Positions 54,188-64,000 of a stretch of 64,000 nt of DNA are shown here, one piece after another (the first letter of the stretch is position 1; each line of letters opens with the position of its first letter). Under the pieces are notes generated by a model. The model made no database searches, was not told the DNA's origin, and saw nothing but the letters and a program-made list of their open reading frames with translations. The stretch is taken from assembly GCA_025449115.1 (NCBI GenBank), contig JAHLKC010000041.1, positions 1 to 64,000 of the forward strand, read 5' to 3'. The translations under genes were made by a program, and so were the position numbers. Source of the stretch: Chytridium lagenaria. Lineage: Eukaryota; Chytridiomycota; Chytridiomycetes; Chytridiales; Chytridiaceae.

Positions 54188-55404
54188 CTAGCTTACCGAT
54201 ATCTGAAATCTCGCCACTCCATTCGACAGATAGCTTGATTTTTTGATACATGCTTGCCTAAATATCAGTTGGGAAGCAAGGTTGTGACTAAACCGTGAAG
54301 ACTCGTCCCAGCTTAATTCCAACCGAATATTGCTGGCATGACCCCAACTCTCACCTTAATGGTATTGATTAATCGACAACTTGACAGGGACTAACCTAGT
54401 GCAGGGATGTAAAGTGGCGTATCTCCACTTCGATCTGAAGAGGAAGTCAAGTGGTTCACCAAAAGAATCTGGTAAGGAACACAATTAACACAATAAAATA
54501 AAATTCATTTTAACACATACTGCAATATCATCTTCACAGGCTAAAGAACGAAGCACCTTGGCGGCATCATGCAGTGCCCTAGATTTTCGTCCCATATCCG
54601 CGAAACCGTACCGGAAATGAAATGCAAAACTATCAAAAGCTATAAAGCGGACCTTTTGATCATTAGTAGAATCTTAAATCAATATACTACGCACCGATTC
54701 CTCCGTCCTAACCATATTTGGCAGCGCTTTCAACAGCTCCTCTAGTTCATCATAATCTAGGATCCTGATGACGCGAATTCTTGATAAAATGTCCTGAGCG
54801 TCCATGCCGGACCGTTGGCTCACTGCATTAGCCATTTGCTCGAAGCGGTCCATGAAACAACTTCCTTCAGTGTCTAAATTGTGAATAGAAGTAAGGAAAG
54901 GGAGCCGTACCAATGAAAAAGGCATAAGCATCCTGTCCCCGCTACGTAATAGCTGAAGATTGACACACAACTGCATGCTTTATTTGTAAAAAGAAACATA
55001 TTCGCACAGGTACATACGCAAGTTGAGTCTTTCCAATTCCAGGTGGTCCATATACCTCCGTCAGAAGTCCGAACGGCACCCCACCCCCCAATATAGCATC
55101 CAAATCCTGCACGAAGTTGAAATCCCTTTCACGGCATTCTTTCGCACAGATTTAGGTTGAAGCCTGACTATACACTGTCATTCAAAACTAGGCAAACCAA
55201 ACGCTCACGTGTTTGAATGTTGGCCAGTATAGCTTCCGAATCATGCAGTTCCAACACCTCGTTTAAGGCAAGCCCATCAAGCCGTCCATGCCACACATCA
55301 TGAAGGTGCAGGAACCCAGCCTTCTCTGCATTCTCCTTTGTGCTTTGTGGAATATTAAGAGAGGATATACGTCTGGACAAGAGAGGTGGTTTTGACATCT
55401 GCAT
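54188..55404 (-). CDS. RAD51C: RAD51C-type recombinase paralogue
   Basis: RecA-like ATPase that assists RAD51 in homologous recombination. The N-terminal helix-hairpin part reads SLNIPQSTKENAEKAGFLHL then DVWHGRLDGLAL. The ATPase core has FNFVQDLDAILGGGVPFGLL and EVYGPPGIGKTQLA (Walker A, about 55020-55060), LQLCVNLQL, NLDTEGSCFMDRFEQMANAV (54800-54870; Walker-type DTEGS of RAD51C), IRILDYDELEELLKALP, then KVRFIAFDSFAFHFRYGFAD (Walker B, 54600-54660), ALHDAAKVLRSLACEDDIAV, NHLTSSSDRSGD and GESWGHASNIRLELSWD (54285-54335). Ends VARFQISVS. RAD51C rather than RAD51 because of the LGGGVP..EV.G and DTEGS..DR spacing and the GESWGHA box. Introns short. About 330 residues. Confidence 0.88.
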
Positions 55405-55423
55405 TTACTGTATTATATTTTTG

Positions 55424-55720
55424 TCAATTTTGTTCAGCTGGTTTGGGTATTGGCAGAGGTGGGAGTGGTGGGAGCATGGAAAATGCCATGGCGGATTTCC
55501 TGGTGACGGATTTAGGAGGGGGTCTTCTGACGGTGGGTAAGCCGATTTCTGGAGGTTTTGGGAACAATGTTGGATTCATGGATGATGAGGTGACCGCGAT
55601 GGATAAGTCCAGGAACGGGCAAATTCGTTTGTTGAAGGAGTCAACAAGGCCATAGAATTTACCCAGCTTGGACTCGTGAGGTTTGAATCTCAACAACACA
55701 GTTTGAAGGGTTGATGTCAT
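55424..55720 (-). CDS. Small hypothetical ORF, Pro-rich C-terminus
   Basis: 99 codons from the ATG at 55718-55720: TLQTVLLRFKPHESKLGKFY, then KSVTRKSAMAFSMLPPLPPL. It lies between RAD51C and the end of the next minus-strand gene (stop 55755), 35 bases apart. A short basic protein that could be mitochondrial (start is Leu/Arg-rich) or an unprocessed tail; no family recognised. The plus-strand Gly-rich frame here is its shadow. Confidence 0.4.
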   Translation of the reverse strand: MTSTLQTVLLRFKPHESKLGKFYGLVDSFNKRICPFLDLSIAVTSSSMNPTLFPKPPEIGLPTVRRPPPKSVTRKSAMAFSMLPPLPPLPIPKPAEQN

Positions 55721-55754
55721 GACATTTAAACCTAGAGTAATGGTTAAACGTGAA

Positions 55755-57860
55755 TTACGCGTGCTCCAAACCATTCTCGAGAAACCACAAAAGCTCATCA
55801 TAATCGTAATCCTGACGTTTGAAGTCTTGCCTATCAGCGCTATGATTACGGTCTTGGCGCTTCTGGTCAGATAAGACGGATCGCGACATTGTGCCAGAAA
55901 CAGAATTTGGCCGTTGAGAGTCGCGTTTCTCGTTAAACAGCTTCCGAAATGCACTCAGTTTCTCCTCAAGTTGGTCAAAAAGATTCGTCATGCAGAGATG
56001 AAGATGGTGATGACCCTCATTTAATTTGTCCCGCTCCGAAAAATATTTTATATCTCTAACGCCAACGAGGATATTGAAGAGAAGGCTGATGCAAGATGCA
56101 AGGCCTGTCCACGCCCGAACATATTGATACATTCTTATAAATGTTGTGCATCCTCTCTGAAGAACATTATCATCATCATTAAAACACCCAATACAAGCCA
56201 AGCCGATTATGATTGTGACCTCCGCCGATACTTTCTCTATGTTCGCTGTTGCCGAGGTTTTTGCGAAGCCTTGAGAGTCATATAGAGCTCTTGATAGAAG
56301 CCAATATTTTGTCAAATACTCCGAGGCACCACACCAGGCTTCTGACTCCCCATTTAGACAGATTCGCTTCAAAAATCAATGAAACGCGATCTTCTTTTCC
56401 ATTTTTCGCTTTTCGTAAGGAAGAGTCGCAAAGCGACGACAGCAGGCCAGAGCCAGCTCGCTCAGAGAAAAGATGACAAACATTATAAACTATCGCACAG
56501 CCGTCATCCGTGATGAGCATTGGACTAAGAAAAAGGCGCAGACGATGCAGGAGTGAATCCACTGATAGTCTATTGTAGTAAGACATGCCACCACTCATTT
56601 GACTCTACATAAGCAAATAAAATGCTCAGAATATGCAAAGCGGAAGAAAGATATGTTTTACCATCTCATCCATACTGAAATTTAGAGCAATAGCATTGCA
56701 GATGAAATCTTGGACCCAATCTGATCTTATTTCTTTCTCCAGGTTCCTTTGCAATAATAAGATCACACGTTTAAAAATAGAAGTATTACAGTTTCTTAGC
56801 GGTGTCTAAAGCGCATTTTATACCATCAAAAATAAGTAATGATTTTGATGATGTAGCTATTCCGGCTTCAACTGCTCCTCTGGATCTTTCGAGAATACTC
56901 CCAAATAGTCGAACGGGAAACTCTGTCGTAAAACCCTCCCTGAAAATTATGTGTCAAAGCCAGCATAATTGAAAAGTACATACAGAGCTTTTAAAAAGAT
57001 TATAGAGGTATCGAGTGTTGTTCCAACCAAATCACAACCCGCGTTATCGATCAGTGTGAAAACGTCGTCTCTTATGTTCTCCATCAAGGCTATTACGGAT
57101 AAAGAAATGTTTCTATAAAGTGTAAAGGCTAGCCATAATTATATGAAGGCTACCTTTCAAAACGGTCCACGTCTTTTAGAAATATATTGAGAATATCGGT
57201 GTCAACCCTCGATAGGCATGTGTGAAGAATCATGACGGTACATTTCGCACGTTTTAAGACAGTCTTCTTATCCGATGAATGTGGTAATTCTGTTGCTAGG
57301 TTGTGTAATAACGTGCTCAAGCGGCGAATGACGTTTTTCGGATGGGCTAGTATCAAAATAGCATTTTTCTTAAATGTTACAACGTATAACAGTGATAATC
57401 CTACTTTTATGTCTTCATCATCGTCGTTGTCGTTAGAATCGGCTGCCGCAGATGGAGAGAGAAGACCCTCCAGAATTTTTAAAACATTCAAAGAATCCTG
57501 AAACCAAGAAGTCACTATTTTGTACCTCATGATTCTTTTATCTTACTTGTTGAGATTTAGAGTTTAAAAGGAAAGGGTGAAGACACTGTAAAGCATCCAC
57601 TTCCTCGTTAAAGAGAAGTTTTCGCCTGATAACTTCTGACTGCGATCTAAGTGTCAATCCAAAGGAAAACAATTAGTACATAAACAACAGACTTAACGCC
57701 ATCCTTAACGAAATGCTTAACGCCATGACCGCCTGCTCCTAGCGCACCATTACCTTCTGCATAAGCACTGAAGGACGCTGGATATCGCATGCGCATCTGA
57801 GAGGTCGTTCAACTTGTCAATGAGCTCGCAGAATGTCCTAATTCTGACATTGTCACACAT
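55755..57860 (-). CDS. Large helical (armadillo-like) protein, unrecognised
   Basis: Several minus-strand exons with the pattern of an alpha-solenoid: VGLSLLYVVTFKKNAILILA and HPKNVIRRLSTLLHNLATEL (57270-57420), CTVMILHTCLSRVDTDILNI, SVDSLLHRLRLFLSPMLITD (56500-56560), VYNVCHLFSERAGSGLLSSL, SAEVTIIIGLACIGCFNDDD (56160-56230) and LTKYWLLSRALYDSQGFA. Leu/Ile-rich helices of similar length and an Asp-rich loop (DSNDNDDDED) suggest HEAT/armadillo repeats. The C-terminus is basic and polar (KRQDRNHSADRQDFKRQDYD). Introns of 40-60 nt. The start is before 57800 and not fixed. It is divergent from RPB11, with the start region overlapping its upstream DNA. I do not recognise the family. Confidence 0.55.
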
Positions 57861-57877
57861 ATTCATTGAAATCAAAA

Positions 57878-58411
57878 ATGAATGCACCAGATCGTTATGA
57901 GGTAAGTTGGTCCGAGGGACGAACGAGATTCCTTGCCGTTGGTTGGTTGGCCAAGACTCATGCGTTCTTCAACTTTTGTATTTAGTTGTTCCTATCCGGA
58001 TGGTCAGTCCAAGGTGACTATGGCATGGACAGCAAGATTCCGAATGCCGCACTGTTCACCATTTTGAAGGAAGACCACACCCTTGGGAACATTTTGAGGA
58101 TGTACAGACTTTGCATGATGAGATGTCTAGAATTAACCCCTTAAAGGCAGCTTTTGAAGAACCCTAAAGTTTGTTTTCTGGATAAAGTTCCCACCCTTTG
58201 GAACATACATTTGTCTTGAGGTTCAAACACCAGATGCAGCCCGCTCGACACTTTACAAAACGAGATCATAATTAATCAACGAGATTTCGAACATTAAGCG
58301 CAAATTTCAGGTGGGAGATTCACGTCTTCAATAATATTCTAACCAGATTTGCAGGATGAGCTCACTTTACATGAGCTCGGAGGGAATGACCGGATTGATA
58401 GCAATTTCTAA
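57878..58411 (+). CDS. RPB11: RNA polymerase II subunit RPB11
   Basis: Small core subunit that pairs with RPB3. Start MNAPDRYE, then an 84-nt intron (57902-57985). LFL...PDGQSKVTM and [20 protein letters not shown] follow (58005-58090), then NIL, an intron, QLLKNPKV, the conserved [20 protein letters not shown] block (about 58175-58235), [20 protein letters not shown], and C-terminal [18 protein letters not shown]. This is the RPB11/AC19 alpha-like fold; the NAPDRYE start and PHPLEH favour RPB11 over RPC19. The reading needs three to four one-base corrections outside introns, a strong sign of assembly indels because the gene is essential. About 120 residues. Confidence 0.93.
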
Positions 58412-58422
58412 GCCGTCACAGT

Positions 58423-59928
58423 TTATTTCTCTTTTCCACCGGCTTTTGCGGTAGCTACTTTTTTCTTCGCATTTCCCTTCTGACTCTGTATCACGCCACA
58501 CAGCTTGTATCAAGGTTGCAGCGTCCACCATTCGCCGGTATTGTTTTTCTTGCTCCTTTTTAGCTCCTGCGCCAGTTTCTCTCTCCATTATTCTCTCGTA
58601 TTCTGTTGCAGCTCGTTATATCTCGCTTGCAGCTCATCCAGTTGTGCCTTTTCCTCCATGTTATTGCTTTTAATTTGAGGAAATTATGTCGTGTTACTTA
58701 TATCAGACTGTACAAAAGAATGATAAGAAGATTCCTACAGTTAATCCTCAATTCTGATTGTTTTTCCTCCATATCTTGGTCGTATTTATGGATCCAGTTT
58801 CTACTTCGGACTCAATTTTAAACTTCTTTTCCGTACTGGCCCTCTCTCGATTCTTTTTGGTCAACTCATCAGCTGTGACTGGAGGGACGAAATCTCTTGT
58901 TTTAAAACAGTTCCTGATGGTGTTAACAAATCTTTTTCTCTTTTTCGTGAAAACCTTTCCTTGCGTTTGCATCTCTTGGTCTTCTTTTGTTAGACCGCTT
59001 TCCATTCGCTTCGTTGTTTCCCAGCCTGCTGCTTAATGCTCTAAGCTTCTGTGATGATTAATTTCCGATTTCGAAGAAACTACCTTTAAGTCTTCTAATG
59101 ATTTCATTTCTTTTGGACTTCAGCTGTTCTTTTTTTTGGCTTTTCCACTTCATCTTTAAGGCACGAACTTCGTTACTTGTCTAATAAATTAACTTCGTTT
59201 ACTGTAGATATTACTCTTGTTCTTTCGCGATGATTATTGATAATGGTCCTGACGTGCCTTTTCTCCTCAACCGTCGTCTCAGCTTTCGTATACGAGACCT
59301 TTGATTTCATTTACCAAGGATCGAATTGTAAAAGGTCGAAGGTTTGTTGCCTTAAGTATTTAATTTGCTGATTGATCCAGGGGTTTGAATATTGCCGCAA
59401 ATGGTTCGAGTTAATGTTCGCAGGAGTTTCCGTTTTTTTAATCAGCCTACAATGTTAAATTAAATTATAAGTTAATTACTGTATATCATCCGAATTGTTT
59501 GTGTTTTCCCTAGAGCTTTCTTCTCCGCAGGAATTTGTATCTTTCTTCAAGGGTTTTGAATTCTAGATGTTTATATTTAAATGATTTCGGCCTTTCTTCC
59601 TTCTTCTTCACCTTTATCAGCAATTGTTTCAGGAAGAAGGGTGTTTGCAGTCCTCGATCAATGACATCGGGCAGAGTGTCGACGATAGTAATCTTTATTT
59701 GCAGCTCTTGCAACTGACATGACTCTCTGGCTCACATTGGACAGCTTGCTCGAAATCGTTATCTCTCATTTCCAGCTGGCAAATCATGAATGCTCCTCCG
59801 CGCCACTCCACGCCATCCTGCTGATGGGATATCGGAGGCAGTGGCGGCTCTGGGGAAGAAATCGTCTTCCCAATGTCATGGCCATTTGCAAATAAATCAC
59901 CAACGACAATCTTTGACAGGGCATTCAT
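58423..59928 (-). CDS. IQ-motif coiled-coil flagellar protein (DRC9/IQCG-like)
   Basis: The nexin-dynein regulatory complex links axonemal doublets; DRC9 and DRC10 are its IQ-containing members. A start at 59928 gives MNALSKIVVGDLFANG. Then LQIKITIVDTLPDVIDRGLQ and HLEFKTLEERYKFL (59510-59713), coiled-coil exons, NRERASTEKKFKIESEVETW and a HKYDQDMEEKQSEL-like block (58760-58860), then EKQYRRMVDAATLIQAVWRG (58500-58560): an IQ motif of the form IQxxWR. It ends in a Lys-rich tail (KKKVATAKAGGKEK). This layout (helical N-terminus, KYDxDMxEKQ, C-terminal IQ, basic tail) matches DRC9/IQCG. DRC10/IQCD is an alternative. Convergent with RPB11, 11 bases between stops. Confidence 0.6.
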
Positions 59929-59934
59929 TCATGA

Positions 59935-61954
59935 AATGAAGACAAGAGCCTCCAAGTGGGGCGGCAGATTGAAAGACCACGGTCATCGACGATGAGCTTC
60001 ATGATCTCAAGCTGAGGTTTGAGCTACTCGGTACGTATAGTTTTCCCAGCGATGGATGAAGATGGATATTCTGATGGTATTGTTGTAGAGGCGATCGAAA
60101 GGCATACTATGAACAAGTCAATGGGCAATCCGGCAGAACAAGGAGGAGATTGGAGGTCTAAGGGGTTAAAAAAGAGCTAAGTGAGCTATACTCGATTGAA
60201 GAAGGTATTTGTATTAAGCTTAGTGCTTCGTTGATGTATTTAAGAATGAAGCCGATTATACACGAATCGAATGTCCATGACGGGCTCGAGAACCTGACCA
60301 TCGGATCAGTGGATTCATAAAAAGTACGATGAGTTGCAAGCAGAGGCGGGAGAAGGGGAGACTTCGGGAAATGAGGATCAATTGGCAGACTTAAAAAGGG
60401 AATCTGAATGGTGAAGTCCAACCTGCAAGATTCTCCTCAGCCAAGGTAAGATTCGTTACGATAGGATGAGAACCAAAAATTACAGGAAATACGTATGCTG
60501 GAAAATCGCCTTGACAAGCCATGATCAAATATAACGAAGCCCAATCCATCAGGAAAACCTACGAACATATCGTAAAAAGGCTACAGGAAGAACGACTTTC
60601 GTTTGATAATCAGCTAGCAATTTTGAGAAGGCTTTGAAGTCAAAAAAACAGGACGCTTTAGAATTGAAATGATGTCACGAGACGCAAATCATGCAAAAGA
60701 AGTCGCCAAGGTTTGATACTTCTTTTTTTTGGACCTTACTAATAAAATAAGACAGAGCTAGCAAGATTCGAACAGCAAATAAATGAGGAAAGAAAGCAGA
60801 GGGAAAAGGACTTACAAACGCGAAAGGAGCTTGTGAAGCAAAAGATGGAGATTAACGACAAACTGGACAGAAAGGTAACCAATACCAGAAACACTCTTTG
60901 ACTTTGAAGTCTCTTCAACTCGATGATCCAAACGCCGAGCTAGGCTTACTTCAAGATCCAGTAAGGAACATTATGATGAAGTTAAGGAAAAGAAAATGGC
61001 AGAATATGAGGAGATCATGAGGTTGATTAAGGAAGCTACGGGTGTCTCCAACATCAACGAAGTTATCGCAAAATTCCAATCCCAAGGCGACACTCATAAC
61101 CACTTGTCCAGCTTCAGAAGCAGAACGAGGCGCGCTCCGAAGATCTTAAAGTTAAAAAAGCCTCTATTCTAGCTGAATATGAGGATCATAAATATACTGG
61201 AGAATCTAAGAACGCGCATTCACAGAGAATCATTGAGGAGTTTCAAGCACATCTACAGGAGGCCCAAACTCGTATGTTTGAGGCGAAACACAAATATGAG
61301 CGTATTGCTAAGTTGCTCACAAATACCCAGGCCGGAATTCAACACTTGACTGATAAATTGGACACGATCCAACTGGTACGTAGCGTGTCAATTAAATTCT
61401 CTGACAATGAAGCCCGATAAAGCTCCAAAACCACCGATATCAGACACTACAATCAAGCAAGTTCTCGACTTTTGTAGTGCCAAATTGGAAATGCTCACAA
61501 ATGGTTTGGAAGGAAAGGAGCTCCCAGAGGTACTTTACATATTTTATACTGTTGTTAAGTTGTTTTTTTAAAAGGCACCACAGCCAGCCCCCAACCAGCA
61601 ACCACCCGGAGAGCCTGTCAGCATCCTACAGGTTAGCCCCGCAACCTTACCCACCTTCAACACACGTGTCAAGCTGCGGCCTGTTGAGTTTGAGGAGGAG
61701 ATCCTTGACGGTATGACCGCTTTTCTATGAATGCTGAATTAACCTTGTAAAAGAAGAAGATGAAAACGATGATGAGTACGGAGAAGTTCCTGACCGCGAG
61801 ACCATCAAGAAGCACACAAACCAAATGTTGAATGCACGCCTGAAGACAAAGCAAGCTAAAAAGGCTAAGAAGAAGAAGGTATGTAGTTGAACATATCAAT
61901 GGACCTTGCTGATGCGTGTTTTCGTTAAAGGTGAAGGAGGACGCCGAGGATTGA
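59935..61954 (+). CDS. ODAD3: Outer dynein arm docking complex protein ODAD3/CCDC151-like
   Basis: Docks outer dynein arms on axonemal doublets. N-terminal block ELHDLKLRFELLE (60000) with, after a 58-nt intron, GDRKAYYEQVNGQSGRTRRR; this equals the LLEGDRKAxYE opening of CCDC151. Then AQSIRKTYEHIVKRLQEERL, SFDNQLANFEKALKSKKQDA, DANHAKEVAKTELARFEQQI (60540-60780), DDPNAELGLLQD, MRLIKEATGVSNINEVIAKF then QSQGDTHNHL (61020-61110), AKHKYERIAKLLTNTQAGIQ and HLTDKLDTIQL (61290-61375). The C-terminus has TLPTFNTRVKLRPVEFEEEI, acidic EDENDDEYGEVPDRETIKKH, and KKAKKKKVKEDAED. Long coiled coil of about 600 residues. Many introns; several slips. Start at 59935 is tentative. The gene directly supports a flagellated cell. 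Confidence 0.82.
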
Positions 61955-62017
61955 TGTGCATAAACATGGAAACTAAATAATTAATTAATAAATAATTAGT
62001 ATTTTGATTTGGTAATC

Positions 62018-63114
62018 ATGGATCAATTGAAGGAAGCAGTGGCGAGCCTTGCTCTCGAGAACTCGGACGTTGATGAAAACAACGCATCACTTCAGCTTTT
62101 CATTAAAGTGCATTGAATGAAATCCTTCTCAACATACTGACTGTATTCATTCAGGCACTCTTATCCATCTTCAACCACAAGATCAGAGTCTCCACAAACC
62201 TGTTCGACCTCAACCCGTTCACTGTTTCCAATCGAGCATGGGATTTTGTAGCGAAACGTTATTGAAGACTCGACGGCAGGATGCACGTTCGTTCTTGACA
62301 ACGATCGACAGTAGCGTTGCAAAGGATTCTGAGAAGCTTGCTCAGTTCATCAAACTCGGACTCTTACAGCAATCTTTGGGGCAATGGGTGGAACTTCTTT
62401 TGAAGGACAAGACGGCAGTTGCTGCAACATATGAACCGTCCGCTTTGCTAAGGAATGAAGATGCATCTCGACAGATGGTGGAGATGTTGAAGGATTTAAA
62501 TAGACGGGAGTTTCAAATCTTCTTGAAGCCATCATCAAAGTCGTTTGTGGAAACTGCCTTCAACTACTGCAACATCACTTGCGACGAACGCTCTTGGGAT
62601 TGGATTATCCACGGTCGCGGTTGCTAAAGAAAAGATGGAAACCTTGGGAAAAGCAGCTTCAAATTCTGTGGATACATCTCGTTTCGCATTTTCATCAGCA
62701 TCCCGCGTGGCCTCGAACAAGCCGTCTCCGGTGCCATCACCACAAAATCCTGATGCGCCTCTTGGAGAGATTGATATTTTGAGAGAGGAGCTTGCTGCTC
62801 TTAAGACTGCTTTTGAAAAAGGTATCCTTTATTAAATATCTTAAAACCTTCTTATCGGAAGACCCTCCTGCATCTAGAAAAAGAGCAAAAGCTTTCTGCA
62901 CAAATAGAGCTTGTTTCAGCAAAGCATAGCCGGGACTTGGAAATATCTCAGCTGAAGGCGAGGTTTTAAAGCTGGAAAAACAGAATGCTGAAATTCAGGA
63001 ACGCCATAAGGTATTATATAGATCTGACGTTCAACTATTTACATCACACTAGATGAAGTAATGGCATTACGCCAGGAAATGGCTTCTTTGATTAAAAAGC
63101 AAGCGTTAGCCTGA
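62018..63114 (+). CDS. RUN-domain protein with C-terminal coiled coil
   Basis: RUN domains bind small GTPases (Rab, Rap) or motors in membrane traffic. ATG 62018: MDQLKEAVASLALENSDVDE, then a 47-nt intron (62109-62155), LLSIFNHKIRVSTNLFDLNP, RAWDFVAKRYLKTRRQDARS, FIKLGLLQQSLGQWVELLLK, YEPSALLRNEDASRQMVEML and LNRREFQIFLK (62240-62540). The LLF.H..R..LF, W.F, YE..ALLR.E and LN..F.FxLK pattern is the RUN fold (residues about 1-160). A Ser/Pro-rich link and coiled coil follow: EIDILREELAALKTAFEKG, LEIS..KA.V.KLEKQNAEIQERH and MASLIKKQALA at the end. Architecture resembles RUFY/RUNDC proteins but is shorter. A slip near 62590 interrupts the middle. Convergent with a partial minus-strand gene. Confidence 0.72.
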
Positions 63115-63204
63115 AGGGTACTCATTTTTTTATTTGTGGATATTATCCAATTGTGTATATTCATAGTGCCATTTGTGCTGCTCTAAATAGATTAAGAACA
63201 GTTT

Positions 63205-64000
63205 AGATTACTTCATTACCTTGATCTTGAGTACACCTTGTTGTTAGTGTTCAACGTGACCGTTGAAGTCAACCCAATAGGGATATCCTTTGAGTTATTG
63301 CGGCCTTCGCTATATCGTTTGAACTCCTCCACTAAAATTGTTTTAGTTACATTTATTTAAAAAAACGACTTACTCTTTTTGCGCCCTCATTGCGTCAATC
63401 GTTGGCTCCGGAAATTTAAACGGGTCGATACTCGTTTTCTGTTGTTGCTCTAGCCAGTCAGAGTAAACTATTGTAAAGGCTTATTTACCGTCAACCTGCG
63501 GGAAGTATTTCATGAAGTCCGATCTCCATTGCTCATAACGTGCCACTCCTTTTTTACCAAACAGTTTCTTTGGTTATTTCTGACGGAGGCATTCCGATTT
63601 GTGACATTGTATCCTGCCCTATATTGAGAATAATTAAAAAGGTGACGATATCAGGAGATTGCGAGAACACTGTTACCTGCAACAACAAACAATTGGTTTG
63701 TTATGATTCCGTTGTGTGCTCCTGAGAGCATTTGCGCGAAACGCATAGTGATTTAGCATTTTTCGTGCTTTATTTGTGGAAGTCTCGTCCTTCAGATTTG
63801 CGAAACAGCAGAGAGGCTCCGTTCAGATGCGCTATCACTCTTAACATCTTGCAAATAAGCTTCCTCTTCTCCCTTATTGTCACATTAGGATTTTATATTT
63901 TTGGCGGACTTACGGCTCGACGTCTCGGAATGCATCCAATTTTGACCCAATTATGATAATCGGAACAGGCAGACTTTCAGATCATCGCTAAAATTACCGT
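63205..64000 (-). CDS. Partial minus-strand gene, unrecognised
   Basis: Exon-like stretches on the minus strand: SQSPDIVTFLIILNIGQDTM and SQIGMPPSEITKE (63560-63660), LFGKKGVARYEQWRSDFMKY (63500-63560), VYSDWLEQQQKTSIDPFKFP then EPTIDAMRAQKE (63375-63470), and a C-terminal NSKDIPIGLTSTVTLNTNNK (about 63240). The frame is coherent after short introns. TM-like hydrophobicity is limited. The gene starts beyond the window or in the poorly resolved part (63700-64000). I do not recognise the family. Confidence 0.45.

Noticed and set aside
1..64000. CRISPR arrays, rRNA or tRNA genes
   Set aside because: No regular spaced repeats and no convincing RNA-gene signatures were seen; the window is eukaryotic.

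Overview
The window looks like nuclear DNA from a flagellated (zoosporic, chytrid-like) fungus. Fungal signs are a Zn2Cys6 binuclear-cluster transcription factor with a fungal-specific middle homology region (45.7-48.4 kb), a Kin1-type kinase and a TOM70 receptor. Flagellar signs are homologues of CCDC77, a DRC9/IQCG-like IQ protein and the outer-dynein-arm docking factor ODAD3/CCDC151. Introns are very short (about 37-60 nt where I could read them), genes are dense and often divergent, with only tens to a few hundred bases between start codons.

Layout. 0-3.8 kb: two degenerate Ty1/copia pol fragments, back to back on opposite strands. 3.8-7.9 kb: gene-free DNA made of diverged repeats in both orientations, including LTR-like pieces. 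7.915-23.350 kb: a very large (15.4 kb) Ty3/gypsy chromovirus with about 1.05 kb LTRs (TGTGA...TCACA). Its order is two extra 5' ORFs, gag, protease, RT, RNase H, an ExoIII/APE1-like endonuclease, integrase, GPY/F and chromodomain. It carries many frame breaks. 23.35-26.7 kb: gene-poor, with a gag remnant of a second, related element. 26.7-64 kb: conserved host genes: PIGW/GWT1, an RSL1D1-type ribosomal-L1-domain protein, POL5/MYBBP1A, a TPR protein, DDI1, CCDC77, MED17-like, SF3A3/PRP9, calcineurin B, Zn2Cys6 factor, KIN1-like kinase, PP2C, TOM70, RAD51C, an unrecognised helical protein, RPB11, DRC9-like, ODAD3-like and a RUN-domain protein.

How they work together. The host genes are mostly unrelated housekeeping genes: GPI anchors, ribosome biogenesis, transcription, splicing, proteasome shuttling, mitochondrial import, DNA repair and Ca/phosphatase signalling. 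Three flagellar genes are mixed among them. The most novel item is the AP-endonuclease-type domain inside an LTR retrotransposon pol, between RNase H and integrase; such nucleases are the hallmark of non-LTR elements.

Caveat. Several essential single-copy genes (RPB11, calcineurin B, POL5, PIGW) show one-base frame slips away from splice sites. Some frame breaks in the retroelement may therefore be assembly errors rather than true decay. Exon borders given are read by eye.
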